Source: Kyrpidia spormannii (lineage in GTDB: Bacteria > Bacillota > Bacilli > Kyrpidiales > Kyrpidiaceae). Taken from it: a stretch of 64,000 nucleotides of DNA. Both the position numbers and the translations under genes were made by a program. Where the stretch lies: NCBI RefSeq assembly GCF_002804065.1, contig NZ_CP024955.1:2232001-2296000 (forward strand). The letters run 5' to 3'. Shown here piece after piece: positions 17,841-26,374 of the stretch. Each line of letters begins with the position of its first letter. Position 1 is the stretch's first letter. The notes beneath the pieces are model-generated. The model had not been told where the DNA came from. It made no database searches and saw only the letters and a program-made list of their open reading frames with translations.

Positions 17841-19736
17841 TCAATTCAGCTCTGGTTGATCCCGGCGAGTTGGACCTGAACTCCGCCGAACTTGTAAACT
17901 GTCGTGAATCTGTAACGCCAAGTGAATCTTGAACCGATGTTCTCCATCATCCAAATTGATCCGGCACAGTTCCTCAATTTTGCGGAGACGGTATCGCAGG
18001 CCGGTTTCCGAGACATACAGCGCACCGGCGACTTTTCGAATGTTGCCGGTATGGGCCAAATACGCTCGCAGAGTCGTCAACAATTCGCCTCGGTGCTTCT
18101 GATCATAAGCTTCCAGACGCCCCAACACAGATCGGTAAAAATCGGCGAGCTCTTGATGGGAGGCGGCCTTCATGAGTATCAACACGGTTTGAAACTGTTC
18201 ATAGACCCCGAAGCGGGAACGAAGAGGCACACCGCTCGTTTCAAGAACATCGAGAAAATCGACAATACTCACGGCATCGTCATAACTCCGGCCTATGCTG
18301 ACGACCGATTGCGCCAGCCGGCCGCATCCGGCCAACATGCGGATCACTTTAAATTTTTTCTGGCAGGTGTTGAAAACCGACTGGAGAAACTCGTCCGGCG
18401 TATCTCCCGAACGGCGCTGTACCTCGGAATACAGGCCAATTAAATATCCATTTTTAGGGAATAATTCAAATTCCGGGTATTTCTGTTGTAGAAAATAAAA
18501 AACCTCCATCATCTGTTCTTCCTGTTCGACCCGGAACGCCACCAACCGCCTCGGTTCCTCAGGATTAATATCCAACAACCTCGCCCGTCGAACCAGGGTC
18601 TGTTCGTCATGTCTCCCGCCGATCACTTCATCGAGAAAATCGGCCAAATGAAGTCTCGCCTCTTTCATCAGCAGCCGTTCCTGGAACAGGTGGATGGCAC
18701 AGATGTTACTGGCCCGCTCGGCGAGGATAAGCTCCCCTTCCCCCATCGGTTTCGCGCCAACCACACAAAGGTGGCCGAATCGGTTCGCGGAGGTGCCGAT
18801 CAGCAGGACCTCGATAAAGTTGCCCCCGCTCTCCCAGTGTTCCGGTTTTCCGACGGCCGGCTCTTTCCCCGTTCTGGCGATCGCCCCGGCCTGGGCTTTC
18901 CACTCTCGATAAACCTGCCGGTGATCCGGATCGAGAACCGCCTCGGACAAAAGCCGTCCTTTCAGATTCTCAACAAAAACACTGCGGTGAAGGGCATCCC
19001 CGATAACCTGAACAATTTCATCCAGTGATTTCTCCTCAAACATGAGCTCGCTCAGCCTTCTGTGAAGAACCATCGACTCTTTCCAGGTTTGATTGAGAAG
19101 AGAAATTCTCTGGTAAGCCCTGTCCAGTTCGGTGGCCAACGACTCCGCTTCATAATATTGGCCGAGGGCGCGCTCGGCATCCGTACACAGCTCCCAGCTC
19201 TTCGCCATGTACAGACACCGAGCGTCGCCGCGGCCACGGCACTCCGGTTCATAGACCAAAACCCGCCGTCCGAAAATCTCTGTCAGATACCCACTGGCAT
19301 AGCCCACCAATGTCCAACAAACCGGTTCCTCGCTCACCCCAAAATGACGCAAATGTTCGTCCGCCTCATACGAATGCCGCCACTCCCCTGTAAACACCAA
19401 CGAACCGGATTCCCAATCCACACGAAGTTCCTGCGGCTCAACGGTCACAATCCCCTCGACCGTGTGCAACTGAGGCCCAACGAAAAACAATTCGTCCTTC
19501 GACTCCCAGTTGAACATGGTCCGGATGGCCTTGGCATCGCTCTGGCCACAGGCCCATCCGTACCTCATTAAAAATCCCTTCGCCCGGTCCATCCCCAGGG
19601 TTGCCACCAGATCTCTGCGCAACAATCCCAGTGCCGAGGTCTCGATCAAAGCCATTCGGTGCCCGTTCAGTCTGATGATACCGGTTCGGGGATTGACCTC
19701 CAGCAATTGATCGAGAAGTAACCGATGGGCTTTCAT
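17841..19736 (-). CDS. XylR_N-V4R sensor with PucR-type HTH output; aromatic regulator
   Basis: A 631-residue regulator. Residues 1 to about 95 look like the XylR/DmpR effector-binding N-domain (LLLDQLLEVNPRTGIIRLNG ... LMRYGWACGQSDAKA). About 110-175 is a V4R domain with the Cys pair ECRGRGDARC. A long coiled/GAF-like middle follows. The C-terminus (about 560-610, LRAYLAHTGNIRKVAGALY followed by VSETGLRYRLRKIEELC) is a PucR/CdaR-type HTH. There is no sigma-54 AAA+ domain (no GAFTGA or Walker box). It lies between dmpD and dmpP, so it probably senses phenol-type effectors and controls this cluster. The ATG at 19736 has AAGGA upstream. Confidence 0.85.
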   Translation of the reverse strand: MKAHRLLLDQLLEVNPRTGIIRLNGHRMALIETSALGLLRRDLVATLGMDRAKGFLMRYGWACGQSDAKAIRTMFNWESKDELFFVGPQLHTVEGIVTVEPQELRVDWESGSLVFTGEWRHSYEADEHLRHFGVSEEPVCWTLVGYASGYLTEIFGRRVLVYEPECRGRGDARCLYMAKSWELCTDAERALGQYYEAESLATELDRAYQRISLLNQTWKESMVLHRRLSELMFEEKSLDEIVQVIGDALHRSVFVENLKGRLLSEAVLDPDHRQVYREWKAQAGAIARTGKEPAVGKPEHWESGGNFIEVLLIGTSANRFGHLCVVGAKPMGEGELILAERASNICAIHLFQERLLMKEARLHLADFLDEVIGGRHDEQTLVRRARLLDINPEEPRRLVAFRVEQEEQMMEVFYFLQQKYPEFELFPKNGYLIGLYSEVQRRSGDTPDEFLQSVFNTCQKKFKVIRMLAGCGRLAQSVVSIGRSYDDAVSIVDFLDVLETSGVPLRSRFGVYEQFQTVLILMKAASHQELADFYRSVLGRLEAYDQKHRGELLTTLRAYLAHTGNIRKVAGALYVSETGLRYRLRKIEELCRINLDDGEHRFKIHLALQIHDSLQVRRSSGPTRRDQPELN

Positions 19737-19776
19737 ACACTGTCCGTCCTTCGCGACGGCATGGGCTGCATAGCGA

Positions 19777-20634
19777 TCACGCCCCCGCTTTCCCTCGGGA
19801 CACCCGTCCAAAAAACATTTCTACCAATTCACAGAACTCATCTCGGCGCTCAATCTGTGTCCAGTGACCACAACGTCCGAAAATGTGGAGCTGGGCATAG
19901 GGAAGCAGATTAAACAACCGATACGAGTTGTCCACCGGAATCACTTGATCTTCACGCCCGTGAATGACCAGAGTCGGGCGGACAATATTCCGGATATCCT
20001 CTTCGGGTGTCACCATCGCATCCACGTGTCGCTGCCGGGGCTCCGGAAACATTTCTTCATAGGCGGACCGGGATTCGGGCTCCAGACTGGCTTCGTAACG
20101 AAGCCTCGCCAGGTCCGGAGTCAGAAGGGATTTATCGAACGCAAAGATATCCATAATGCGTTCCATTTCCTCCACGCCACGGGCTCGGTATCCCCAAACC
20201 GCATCCAGTCCTTCCGTAATTCTGAACGGCACCCCAACCGCTCCCATCAACACCAAGGCACGCACATATTCCGGATGCTGGGCCGTCAGCCGAAGGGCCA
20301 CCGCCCCACCCATGGAGTTGCCGACTATCATGGCCGGGACAGCCCCGACGGCATCCATGAAATTCTTTACATGATTCACCCAGGTTTCGAGTCGGTATTC
20401 GATTGCGGTGGGACGCTCCGTTTTGCCAAAGCCCACGACATCGAGTGCGTACACCCTAAACCGGGCGGCCAACCGGGGAAGAACCCCTCCCCAATTGGCC
20501 CACGCCGATACTCCGGGACCGGACCCGTGGATCAAAAGAACATTCGGCCCTTCTCCAAGAACGTGGTAATGCGTGCGTATTCCTCCGGCATCGACGTACT
20601 GTCCGACTTGTACGGACCCATGATCTTCAGACAT
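19777..20634 (-). CDS. dmpD: 2-hydroxymuconic semialdehyde hydrolase
   Basis: Alpha/beta hydrolase that cleaves 2-hydroxymuconic semialdehyde to formate and 2-hydroxypentadienoate. The oxyanion region is LLIHGSGPGVSAWANW, the nucleophile elbow is VGNSMGGAVALRL, the acid Asp is in VIHGREDQVIPVD and the His is in FGRCGHWTQIE. The 285-residue length and these motifs match DmpD/XylF. The ATG at 20634 has AAAAGGAGG upstream. It sits 16 bases after the P4 gene. Confidence 0.93.
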   Translation of the reverse strand: MSEDHGSVQVGQYVDAGGIRTHYHVLGEGPNVLLIHGSGPGVSAWANWGGVLPRLAARFRVYALDVVGFGKTERPTAIEYRLETWVNHVKNFMDAVGAVPAMIVGNSMGGAVALRLTAQHPEYVRALVLMGAVGVPFRITEGLDAVWGYRARGVEEMERIMDIFAFDKSLLTPDLARLRYEASLEPESRSAYEEMFPEPRQRHVDAMVTPEEDIRNIVRPTLVIHGREDQVIPVDNSYRLFNLLPYAQLHIFGRCGHWTQIERRDEFCELVEMFFGRVSRGKAGA

Positions 20635-20650
20635 GAGCACATTCCTCCTT

Positions 20651-20896
20651 TTAGGCCACGTCAAGATCGACAGGATCCCCGTCCCGGACTCCATTTTCTC
20701 GAAGGGTGCGTTCGAGTTCAATTTCCTTTAGGCCGTTCGGATGGATGCGCACCATGCGATAGGGCCTGTTATCGGGCAATTCCCACATCTTCTTCACGAC
20801 ATCCAACAATTCCTTCCCTTTCATCCCTGGCTCTGCAGGGACCCCTTGGTGACAAAGAAACCGGTCATCAAAGGTCACGCGAACCCAGACGAACAC
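20651..20896 (-). CDS. dmpO: Phenol hydroxylase subunit P4
   Basis: Small subunit (81 residues) of the phenol hydroxylase complex, probably needed for iron loading or stability of the hydroxylase. It matches the core of DmpO (RFLCHQGVPAEPGMKGKELL ... ERTLRENGVRDGDPVDL), but lacks roughly 35 N-terminal residues found in the Pseudomonas protein. Position between P3 and the hydrolase supports the call. GTG start preceded by GGGGGAGA. Confidence 0.85.
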   Translation of the reverse strand: MFVWVRVTFDDRFLCHQGVPAEPGMKGKELLDVVKKMWELPDNRPYRMVRIHPNGLKEIELERTLRENGVRDGDPVDLDVA

Positions 20897-20911
20897 GCCG
20901 TCTCCCCCTCT

Positions 20912-22420
20912 CTACACCACTTCAAAGGTTTTATCCAGTCCCAACTGTTCCCGGTAGCGGACCCACCGGTGATAATCTCTGGAACTATAATGTTCGTTGG
21001 CTTCTTCGGGAGTAAAACCGAAGTATTCGAACATATCGGGAAGAGTAGGTCCAAACTCACCGGACAGATACGATTCCGCCGGCCACCACCACTGAATGTA
21101 TTTTTCCGGTTCCTCCAGGAAGATATCCCTGCATCCGGGGGAACAGAACATGTGCGTCTTGCCGTTGTACTCGGCATATTGCGTCCACATCCGATCCGGA
21201 TGATCCGGGTCCGGGAATTCGCAGGGAATTTGACAGACCGCGCAAACCGCCGGCAGACCGGGAGACGCGACCGCCATGACATGATCGTCCATTTTTCGGA
21301 AGAAGGGGGCATAATAGCGTTCAAAAGTGTTTGGGTACTCCCGGGATAACCATTCATAATCATCCGGCTGCAACCGGAACCCGCGGAAATAGTTCGCATG
21401 CTTATAATGATCAAGAATCCGCATCGTTGCGTGGGAATAATGCTCCTTCTCCTTGATTGTATCCTCAAAATTCCGCGGCGGCCGGATTCCATACTTGTAG
21501 AGATCTTTAAACAATCCGTTCAGCACTTGGTCTTCCACGTACATTTCAAATGCTTTTCTCCACGAAATTGCACGCACCCGGGGATAGTAATCCACCAAGG
21601 TTGAAATCACAGAGAAGATCCGATAACAACGCCAATACCATTTATCCAGCCAGCGCTGTACGATCGGGACGTTGCGATCGTCTTCCTCCAGCAACATCTT
21701 CAGCGCCGCCATCCCCAGGGCCATGTGCCGGGACTCATCCGATTGAACGCTCTTGCCCACCGATGCAAAATGTTCATCCCCAACGGCCGCCGCAGAAGCT
21801 GCAAAAGGCAGGAACAAAATATTTGTAAACACATATTCAAACGAGAACGAAATGGCGATCAGTGCCTCGAAGGGGCCAGATGTCAGGGCATCATCGAAAA
21901 ACGATTTAGGCACGGTGTTGAACCACAGGTTTTCGTTCGTCTTTGCATACGCATGAAGACCGTCGTAATACCGACTCATGTGCGCGTAATGCTTGATTTC
22001 GATTTGAGCATGCCGCAATTCGTCCACAGCTTGATTAAAGGTCGCGAAACGGATCGCCTCGATCGGAATGTTGCGGCCAATGTAGGCCATGAGACGATGG
22101 GCCGAGTACTCCGCCGGCTGGACGGCCACCGCAAAAGCTTTGACGCCTTCGAACCACCGGCTGTCCACGATCCGCGCATGTCCATGGTTGGCTTCAAACG
22201 CACTTCGGATCGCGTGATGCAGATGTTCCTTTTCTGCCTGTATCTTGACATATTGATTGAAAGTCATGCGAAAAGGGTCTTCCCAGCGCTTTGGATCTTT
22301 GATACGTATACCTTCGGCCTCCACCAACGGATAAATCTGCTTAAAATCCACATCTTTCGGGTCCCACATCAGGTCCCTGGTCAGCGCCTTGTACCGCGCA
22401 CCCGCCGAAAGTTTCCCCAT
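20912..22420 (-). CDS. dmpN: Phenol hydroxylase large subunit P3 (diiron)
   Basis: Catalytic subunit of the soluble diiron phenol 2-monooxygenase, 502 residues. Diiron ligand motifs are visible as QPAEYSAHRL (ExxH) near residue 120 and AVDELRHAQIE (ExxH) near residue 150, with QSDESRHMALG (ExxH) near residue 230. A C-terminal YHS-like stretch includes CAVCQIPCEFPDPDH and HMFCSPGCRDIFLEEP. The ATG at 22420 is preceded by GGGGAGGG. It stands in the P1-P2-P3-P4 order of Pseudomonas dmpLMNO. Confidence 0.96.
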   Translation of the reverse strand: MGKLSAGARYKALTRDLMWDPKDVDFKQIYPLVEAEGIRIKDPKRWEDPFRMTFNQYVKIQAEKEHLHHAIRSAFEANHGHARIVDSRWFEGVKAFAVAVQPAEYSAHRLMAYIGRNIPIEAIRFATFNQAVDELRHAQIEIKHYAHMSRYYDGLHAYAKTNENLWFNTVPKSFFDDALTSGPFEALIAISFSFEYVFTNILFLPFAASAAAVGDEHFASVGKSVQSDESRHMALGMAALKMLLEEDDRNVPIVQRWLDKWYWRCYRIFSVISTLVDYYPRVRAISWRKAFEMYVEDQVLNGLFKDLYKYGIRPPRNFEDTIKEKEHYSHATMRILDHYKHANYFRGFRLQPDDYEWLSREYPNTFERYYAPFFRKMDDHVMAVASPGLPAVCAVCQIPCEFPDPDHPDRMWTQYAEYNGKTHMFCSPGCRDIFLEEPEKYIQWWWPAESYLSGEFGPTLPDMFEYFGFTPEEANEHYSSRDYHRWVRYREQLGLDKTFEVV

Positions 22421-22455
22421 CTCGAACCCTCCCCGTGATTCCTTTTTTCCTCCGG

Positions 22456-22755
22456 TCAGTCCTCCCGATTCCACCGAATTAAAAGATGATCTTCATCCCA
22501 TTCTTCAATGAAGCCGAAATACGACGACATATAGATGTGCAACTCATCCATCGACCAGTCCCGTCCCAGGACTTCCTCCACCTTCTCCCGTCGCAACAAC
22601 AGTTTGAGCGGCGATTTCACTTTGACATAGATATTGAAATCAACCAACTCAACCCCGGCATTGTCCGCCTGAACAGCTTCGACAATCGCATCCACCACGG
22701 GGCCGCCGTTCTTGTCCAAATCCATCCCCACGTATTGGCCCTGGTCCACCGTCAT
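22456..22755 (-). CDS. dmpM: Phenol hydroxylase regulatory subunit P2
   Basis: MmoB/DmpM-type effector protein of 99 residues that binds the hydroxylase without cofactor and couples electron supply to substrate oxidation. Family features are YVGMDLDKNGGPVVDAIVEA and the C-terminal region KVEEVLGRDWSMDELHIY. It lies between P1 and P3; the start ATG has GGGAGGG upstream. Confidence 0.93.
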   Translation of the reverse strand: MTVDQGQYVGMDLDKNGGPVVDAIVEAVQADNAGVELVDFNIYVKVKSPLKLLLRREKVEEVLGRDWSMDELHIYMSSYFGFIEEWDEDHLLIRWNRED

Positions 22756-22773
22756 CCCTGAACCCTCCCTTTT

Positions 22774-23886
22774 TTACGCAGGCTCTTGTGCGAGAATCCC
22801 CATTCGTTGCAGTTTTGGATAAATATTTTCCTGAAGATTCCGGTCGACCGATTGTTCAAGCGAGAATGGGATGCCGTGGCGATCCATGAGGGCTTGGAGT
22901 GACTTCACCGCCTCCGCTGCCCTGGGCAGCCAATGTTGCACCCAGGATTCCACAATCTCCCGGTTCGTCTTTTCCTCTTCGGGGGTCAAACGAGGGTCGC
23001 TCAGGGTCTTGCCCCAACGATAATCCCCCGGCCAGTTCTCATAGCCCAACGCCTTGAGATATTCCCAACGGCTGAGCGTCGGATCCTCGGCCACCATTTT
23101 GAACAGGGATTCCGTCCATTGTTCCTGCCACTGAACCTGCTCCGCGCACACCAGCGCCAACTCGGGGATGACCGTATCGTGGTGCGCCAAAGCCATTTCA
23201 TTCATCTCTTGGTACAAGATTCTGTCGATTAAAGGTCCCAGGGTTAAGTGCAGGGCCACAAGTGCCTCCGCCCAGTCTTCGGTGACCAAGACATGCTCCA
23301 TATACCGGCGGAGCCCATTGTAGGCGCGGTCGTGCACCCAGAGCTCCCTGCCACGCTCCAAAACCGGCAACCCCTCGTCGCCAACGACTTCCAGCGCCCA
23401 CGTGCTCAACCATTGCGCGCGTCCTTGTTTGTCGAATGCGGTATAGGTCGCCGACTGCTCGATTGGACAACCCATGGCATAACGCACCACGTACTGGAGT
23501 TGAACCGCTCCGGCGTATTCGTAATGGCGAAGCGGGGTATAAAAATCGCAGGCAAATTCTTTCCACGAATCAGAGACCCAGCTGTAGATCCCCAGCTTCT
23601 GGGCCCGGTCGAATACCCCCTCCACATCCTCCGCCATTTTCTTGCGGCTCAGGGTGTACGTTTCATACCAATAGCGCTTGGGATCGCGGAAAGCGTCCCA
23701 GTCTTTCACCCGGATTCGCGTAAACCGCGGATCATAGATGTCATAGTCCGTTTTCCCGTACTTGAACCGATACTGTCCGTGGAGATACGATTGTTCCCGA
23801 ACGGTTACCTCTTCGTACTCATTTTTCGTCAGCCAGTCCCAGGGCTGTTTTCGGACCGGTTCAAGGGTCTTTGGCTGAAACGCCAT
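22774..23886 (-). CDS. dmpL: Phenol hydroxylase subunit P1
   Basis: Beta-type hydroxylase subunit, 370 residues, a diverged structural relative of P3 without full iron ligands. Recognisable regions are KPRRK-like start region FQPKTLEPVRKQPWDWLTKN, the RFKYGKTDYDIYDPRF segment and YAMGCPIEQSATYTAFDKQG. It forms the hydroxylase heterohexamer with P3 and P4. No P0 (DmpK) gene precedes it; the ferredoxin gene does instead. Confidence 0.93.
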   Translation of the reverse strand: MAFQPKTLEPVRKQPWDWLTKNEYEEVTVREQSYLHGQYRFKYGKTDYDIYDPRFTRIRVKDWDAFRDPKRYWYETYTLSRKKMAEDVEGVFDRAQKLGIYSWVSDSWKEFACDFYTPLRHYEYAGAVQLQYVVRYAMGCPIEQSATYTAFDKQGRAQWLSTWALEVVGDEGLPVLERGRELWVHDRAYNGLRRYMEHVLVTEDWAEALVALHLTLGPLIDRILYQEMNEMALAHHDTVIPELALVCAEQVQWQEQWTESLFKMVAEDPTLSRWEYLKALGYENWPGDYRWGKTLSDPRLTPEEEKTNREIVESWVQHWLPRAAEAVKSLQALMDRHGIPFSLEQSVDRNLQENIYPKLQRMGILAQEPA

Positions 23887-23902
23887 TGGCTTTCTCCCCT
23901 TC

Positions 23903-24193
23903 TCATGAGTCTTTGGTCAGGCGGATCACCAGATCGGACTTCGGGGTGGTCTTGCACGCCAAAACAAACCCTCGCTGCCGCTCATCCTCCGGAAGGACCG
24001 CCACCGAAGACTTTCCCAGTTCATACGAGCCCTCCACCACCTGCACCTTGCACAATCCACATCCTCCACCCCGGCATCCGCGCTTCACGCTTCGGACGCC
24101 CTGGGCGATGGCCGCCTCCAAAACATCCTGCTCATGCTTACATGTGAATTCTCGTCCTTCCTCAAAGACCATAATCCGATACCCCTCGGCCAT
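23903..24193 (-). CDS. dmpQ: Plant-type [2Fe-2S] ferredoxin
   Basis: A 96-residue ferredoxin with Cys ligands in KRGCRGGGCGLCKVQV near residue 40 and the fourth in FVLACKTTPKSDL. This is the DmpQ/XylT type, which re-reduces the active-site iron of catechol 2,3-dioxygenase after inactivation by substituted catechols. Its place right after the dioxygenase gene fits. A role as an extra electron carrier for phenol hydroxylase cannot be ruled out. ATG at 24193 with AAGGAG upstream. Confidence 0.9.
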   Translation of the reverse strand: MAEGYRIMVFEEGREFTCKHEQDVLEAAIAQGVRSVKRGCRGGGCGLCKVQVVEGSYELGKSSVAVLPEDERQRGFVLACKTTPKSDLVIRLTKDS

Positions 24194-24248
24194 CGCCCAG
24201 CTGCTCCTTTCCAAATCTCGCTCAGTTCTTGTTTCTGGTTCGCCTGAC

Positions 24249-25157
24249 TCAGGTCAGCGCGGTGGTAAATCGGTCATTGAGTTCCCTCATATGATAGAAA
24301 ATCCCTTTGCCCAACTGATCTTCGGTCCAGGTGACCGGCGTGAAATCTTCATGAGGAATATACCCGCCGCTGAAGACCTCGTTTCGGTTTCCGGACGGGT
24401 CAAAGAAATAGATCGTCGTTCCTCGGGTGATGCCGTGACGAGTCGGCGTGACGTCGAATGTCACGTTGTTGCGGCCCAACACATCCGCGGCATGCAGCAC
24501 ATCATTCCAGCTGCCCAGCGTAAACGCGAAATGGTGCAATTTCCCGTTCGGCCCTTTGAGAATGGCGATGTCGTGCGGAGTGTTGGTCCGGAACAGCCAT
24601 ACCGCCAGCAGCTTCTCGCCGTCCAGAGTAATGATCCTTTCGCTCATATGAAAGTCAAACACTTTCATGAGCAGATCGGTGGCTCCCTCCACATCTTCGC
24701 CGACAATCAGAAGATGATCCAACTGCGGAGGCGCAATCCCCTTCAGATTCTCCGGATATGGGTCAGGATTCAGTTTGAGCCCGTTGCCCACCCGCTCAAT
24801 CTCGTGGTACAACTCCACCAAATGTCCGGTAGGCAGTTCAAAACGAATGGCCTCTCCTTCCGCGAGCCGGGTTCCTTTCGAGATCCGATTCACGCGGACA
24901 CCGTAATTTTCCAGCTTTTTTTCGAATTCGTCCAATTCGTGTTCGTAGCGCACCTTGAAGGCGAGATGAACCAGCCCCGGATGGTCCGCTTCAGTCAATA
25001 TCAAACTGTGATGATCCTCTTCATCCCAAGCTTTGAAATAAGCCTTCCCATTTTCCCGGGCCATCAACTGAAGTCCGATGACATTGGAATAATAGTCAAT
25101 GCTCTTCTCCAAATCCAGGACCCGGGCCTCCACTCTACCCAGTCGCATGATGCCCAT
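24249..25157 (-). CDS. dmpB: Catechol 2,3-dioxygenase
   Basis: Extradiol (type I, vicinal oxygen chelate) dioxygenase that opens catechol to 2-hydroxymuconic semialdehyde. The 302-residue protein has the C-terminal iron ligands His in PPQLDHLLIVGED, His in KLHHFAFTLGSWND and Glu in SGNRNEVFSGG. The signature region near residue 245 is TIYFFDPSGNRNE. It is the first gene after the divergent promoter region and so the head of the phenol cluster. AAAGGAG is 12 bases upstream of the ATG. Confidence 0.95.
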   Translation of the reverse strand: MGIMRLGRVEARVLDLEKSIDYYSNVIGLQLMARENGKAYFKAWDEEDHHSLILTEADHPGLVHLAFKVRYEHELDEFEKKLENYGVRVNRISKGTRLAEGEAIRFELPTGHLVELYHEIERVGNGLKLNPDPYPENLKGIAPPQLDHLLIVGEDVEGATDLLMKVFDFHMSERIITLDGEKLLAVWLFRTNTPHDIAILKGPNGKLHHFAFTLGSWNDVLHAADVLGRNNVTFDVTPTRHGITRGTTIYFFDPSGNRNEVFSGGYIPHEDFTPVTWTEDQLGKGIFYHMRELNDRFTTALT

Positions 25158-25473
25158 TTTTCTGAATTTCTCCTTTCTTATAGATTTCGTTAAACTTCAG
25201 CGGGGCTATTTGTAATTTTAAGAGCGCTCTAAGCCGAAAGTAAGTGCGCATCTCGACAAAAGGAGGTGCATTGATTTGTCGCTATACTCCAACCTCGACC
25301 GACGTGAAACGACAATCTTGACACATGGCATGGATTTGTCCAATCGCACATTCCACTTGAAATTGAGGCCCATTGAGTTAATAATTTAAGAAGGGGTAAC
25401 CGTGGGGTTCAGTCTGCCCATTGAAAACATTCTCTCTTTCGACAAGCCGATTGAACATGTGGGAGGTAACTCC
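25158..25473. promoter_or_regulatory. Divergent control region between dmpB and the IclR gene
   Basis: No full gene lies here. Toward dmpB (minus): TAAAAT (25220-25215) with TTACTT 17 bases upstream as a weak promoter, and the perfect palindrome AGAGCGCTCT (25221-25230) exactly in the spacer. Toward the IclR gene (plus): a consensus -35 TTGACA at 25318-25323 without a good -10, suggesting an activated promoter. A 16-codon TTG-started open frame with a perfect AAAAGGAGG site lies at 25271-25321. Confidence 0.5.
25271..25321 (+). CDS. Possible 16-residue leader peptide
   Basis: AAAAGGAGG (25258-25266) is followed after four bases by TTG and 16 codons giving MICRYTPTSTDVKRQS, then TGA. The ribosome site is stronger than those of most genes here. 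It precedes the IclR gene by about 150 bases, so it may be a leader peptide, but no terminator or codon run indicates attenuation. No homologue is recognised. Confidence 0.3.
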   Translation: MICRYTPTSTDVKRQS

Positions 25474-26220
25474 ATGATCAAATCCGTCGATCATGTCGTC
25501 AACATTTTGAACTGTTTTACCCCGGAAAAGACGGAGTTGGGGATTTCGGAGCTGACTGTACAACTGAACATGAACAAGAGCACTGTTCATCACATTGTGA
25601 AATCCCTGTGTGAACACAAAGTTCTCGTTCAAACCCCCGCAAAAAAATATCGACTGGGCTCAAAGATCCTCGACTGGGAGCGTTCGGTATCTCCGCTTTC
25701 AAAATTGTTGCAGGTCGCATCTCCATTTATGGAGTCTCTGGTAAAAATAACCGGGGAAACGGTGCATCTCGCTGTTTTGGAAGGAACCGAGGTGTACTAT
25801 TTGGCCAAGTTGCGCTCTCAACGGGCCATTCGAATCGAAACCAAGATCGGAGGCCGGATGCCGGCCCATTGTACGGGTCTCGGCAAAGCCCAGTTGGCTT
25901 TTCAGCCGGATCGACACCTGCAACAGATCTCGGCGAAACAATTGCAGGCCGTGACCCCCAACACCATTGTCGACCCCGCAAGATTCTATGAAGAAATGCA
26001 GACCATTCGCCGACGGGGTTACGCCATCGACAACGAAGAATATGAGATTGGGTTGTATTGCATCGCCGCCCCCATCCGGGATGGTCAGGATCAAGTTGTG
26101 GCGGCGGTGAGCCTCGCGGGCCCTGAAGTCCGAATGCGAACAGAAAATGCGGATAACCTAGTCCGTCTCGTCAAAAAAACCGCCTCTCAGATATCTGAAA
26201 AAATTTCCCTCTGGCAATAG
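25474..26220 (+). CDS. IclR family regulator, probably of the pra genes
   Basis: A 248-residue IclR protein. The N-terminal winged helix reads ELTVQLNMNKSTVHHIVKSL at about residues 25-45. The effector domain includes MPAHCTGLGKAQLAF near residue 130 and YAIDNEEYEIGLYCIAAPI near residue 190. It is divergent from the phenol cluster and points towards the dioxygenase gene 155 bases downstream. IclR proteins (PobR, PcaR, PcaU) often control hydroxybenzoate and protocatechuate genes, so this is the natural candidate regulator. ATG at 25474 with GGGAGG upstream; a longer frame from 25402 is less likely. Confidence 0.9.
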   Translation: MIKSVDHVVNILNCFTPEKTELGISELTVQLNMNKSTVHHIVKSLCEHKVLVQTPAKKYRLGSKILDWERSVSPLSKLLQVASPFMESLVKITGETVHLAVLEGTEVYYLAKLRSQRAIRIETKIGGRMPAHCTGLGKAQLAFQPDRHLQQISAKQLQAVTPNTIVDPARFYEEMQTIRRRGYAIDNEEYEIGLYCIAAPIRDGQDQVVAAVSLAGPEVRMRTENADNLVRLVKKTASQISEKISLWQ

Positions 26221-26374
26221 TCCCGGCCACATGGAAACCGGGAACTGTCGGAAATCTGCGGCAAAAACAAAAGCTCCCCCGTGTTTCGTTTTGTGAAATT
26301 CGCTTGAAGAAACCATCGATTCAGGGTGCTATAGTTAAAGTCGAATTCATATCACCGATGCGGAGGGAGCAACC

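Noticed and set aside
20896-20912. Frameshift suspicion around the short P4 gene
   Set aside because: The GTG start has its own GGGGGAGA site and the gene begins 15 bases after the P3 stop; no extra DmpO-like residues were found in other frames upstream.
19864-21015. A 383-codon open frame antisense to dmpD, dmpO and dmpN
   Set aside because: It covers three clear genes on the opposite strand, lacks a start signal and has no recognisable domain.
25318-25345. TGGCATGG...TTGT as a sigma-54 (-24/-12) promoter for the phenol genes, as in Pseudomonas dmp
   Set aside because: Spacing between the GG and GC elements is wrong, it points away from dmpB, and the local regulator lacks a sigma-54 AAA+ domain.
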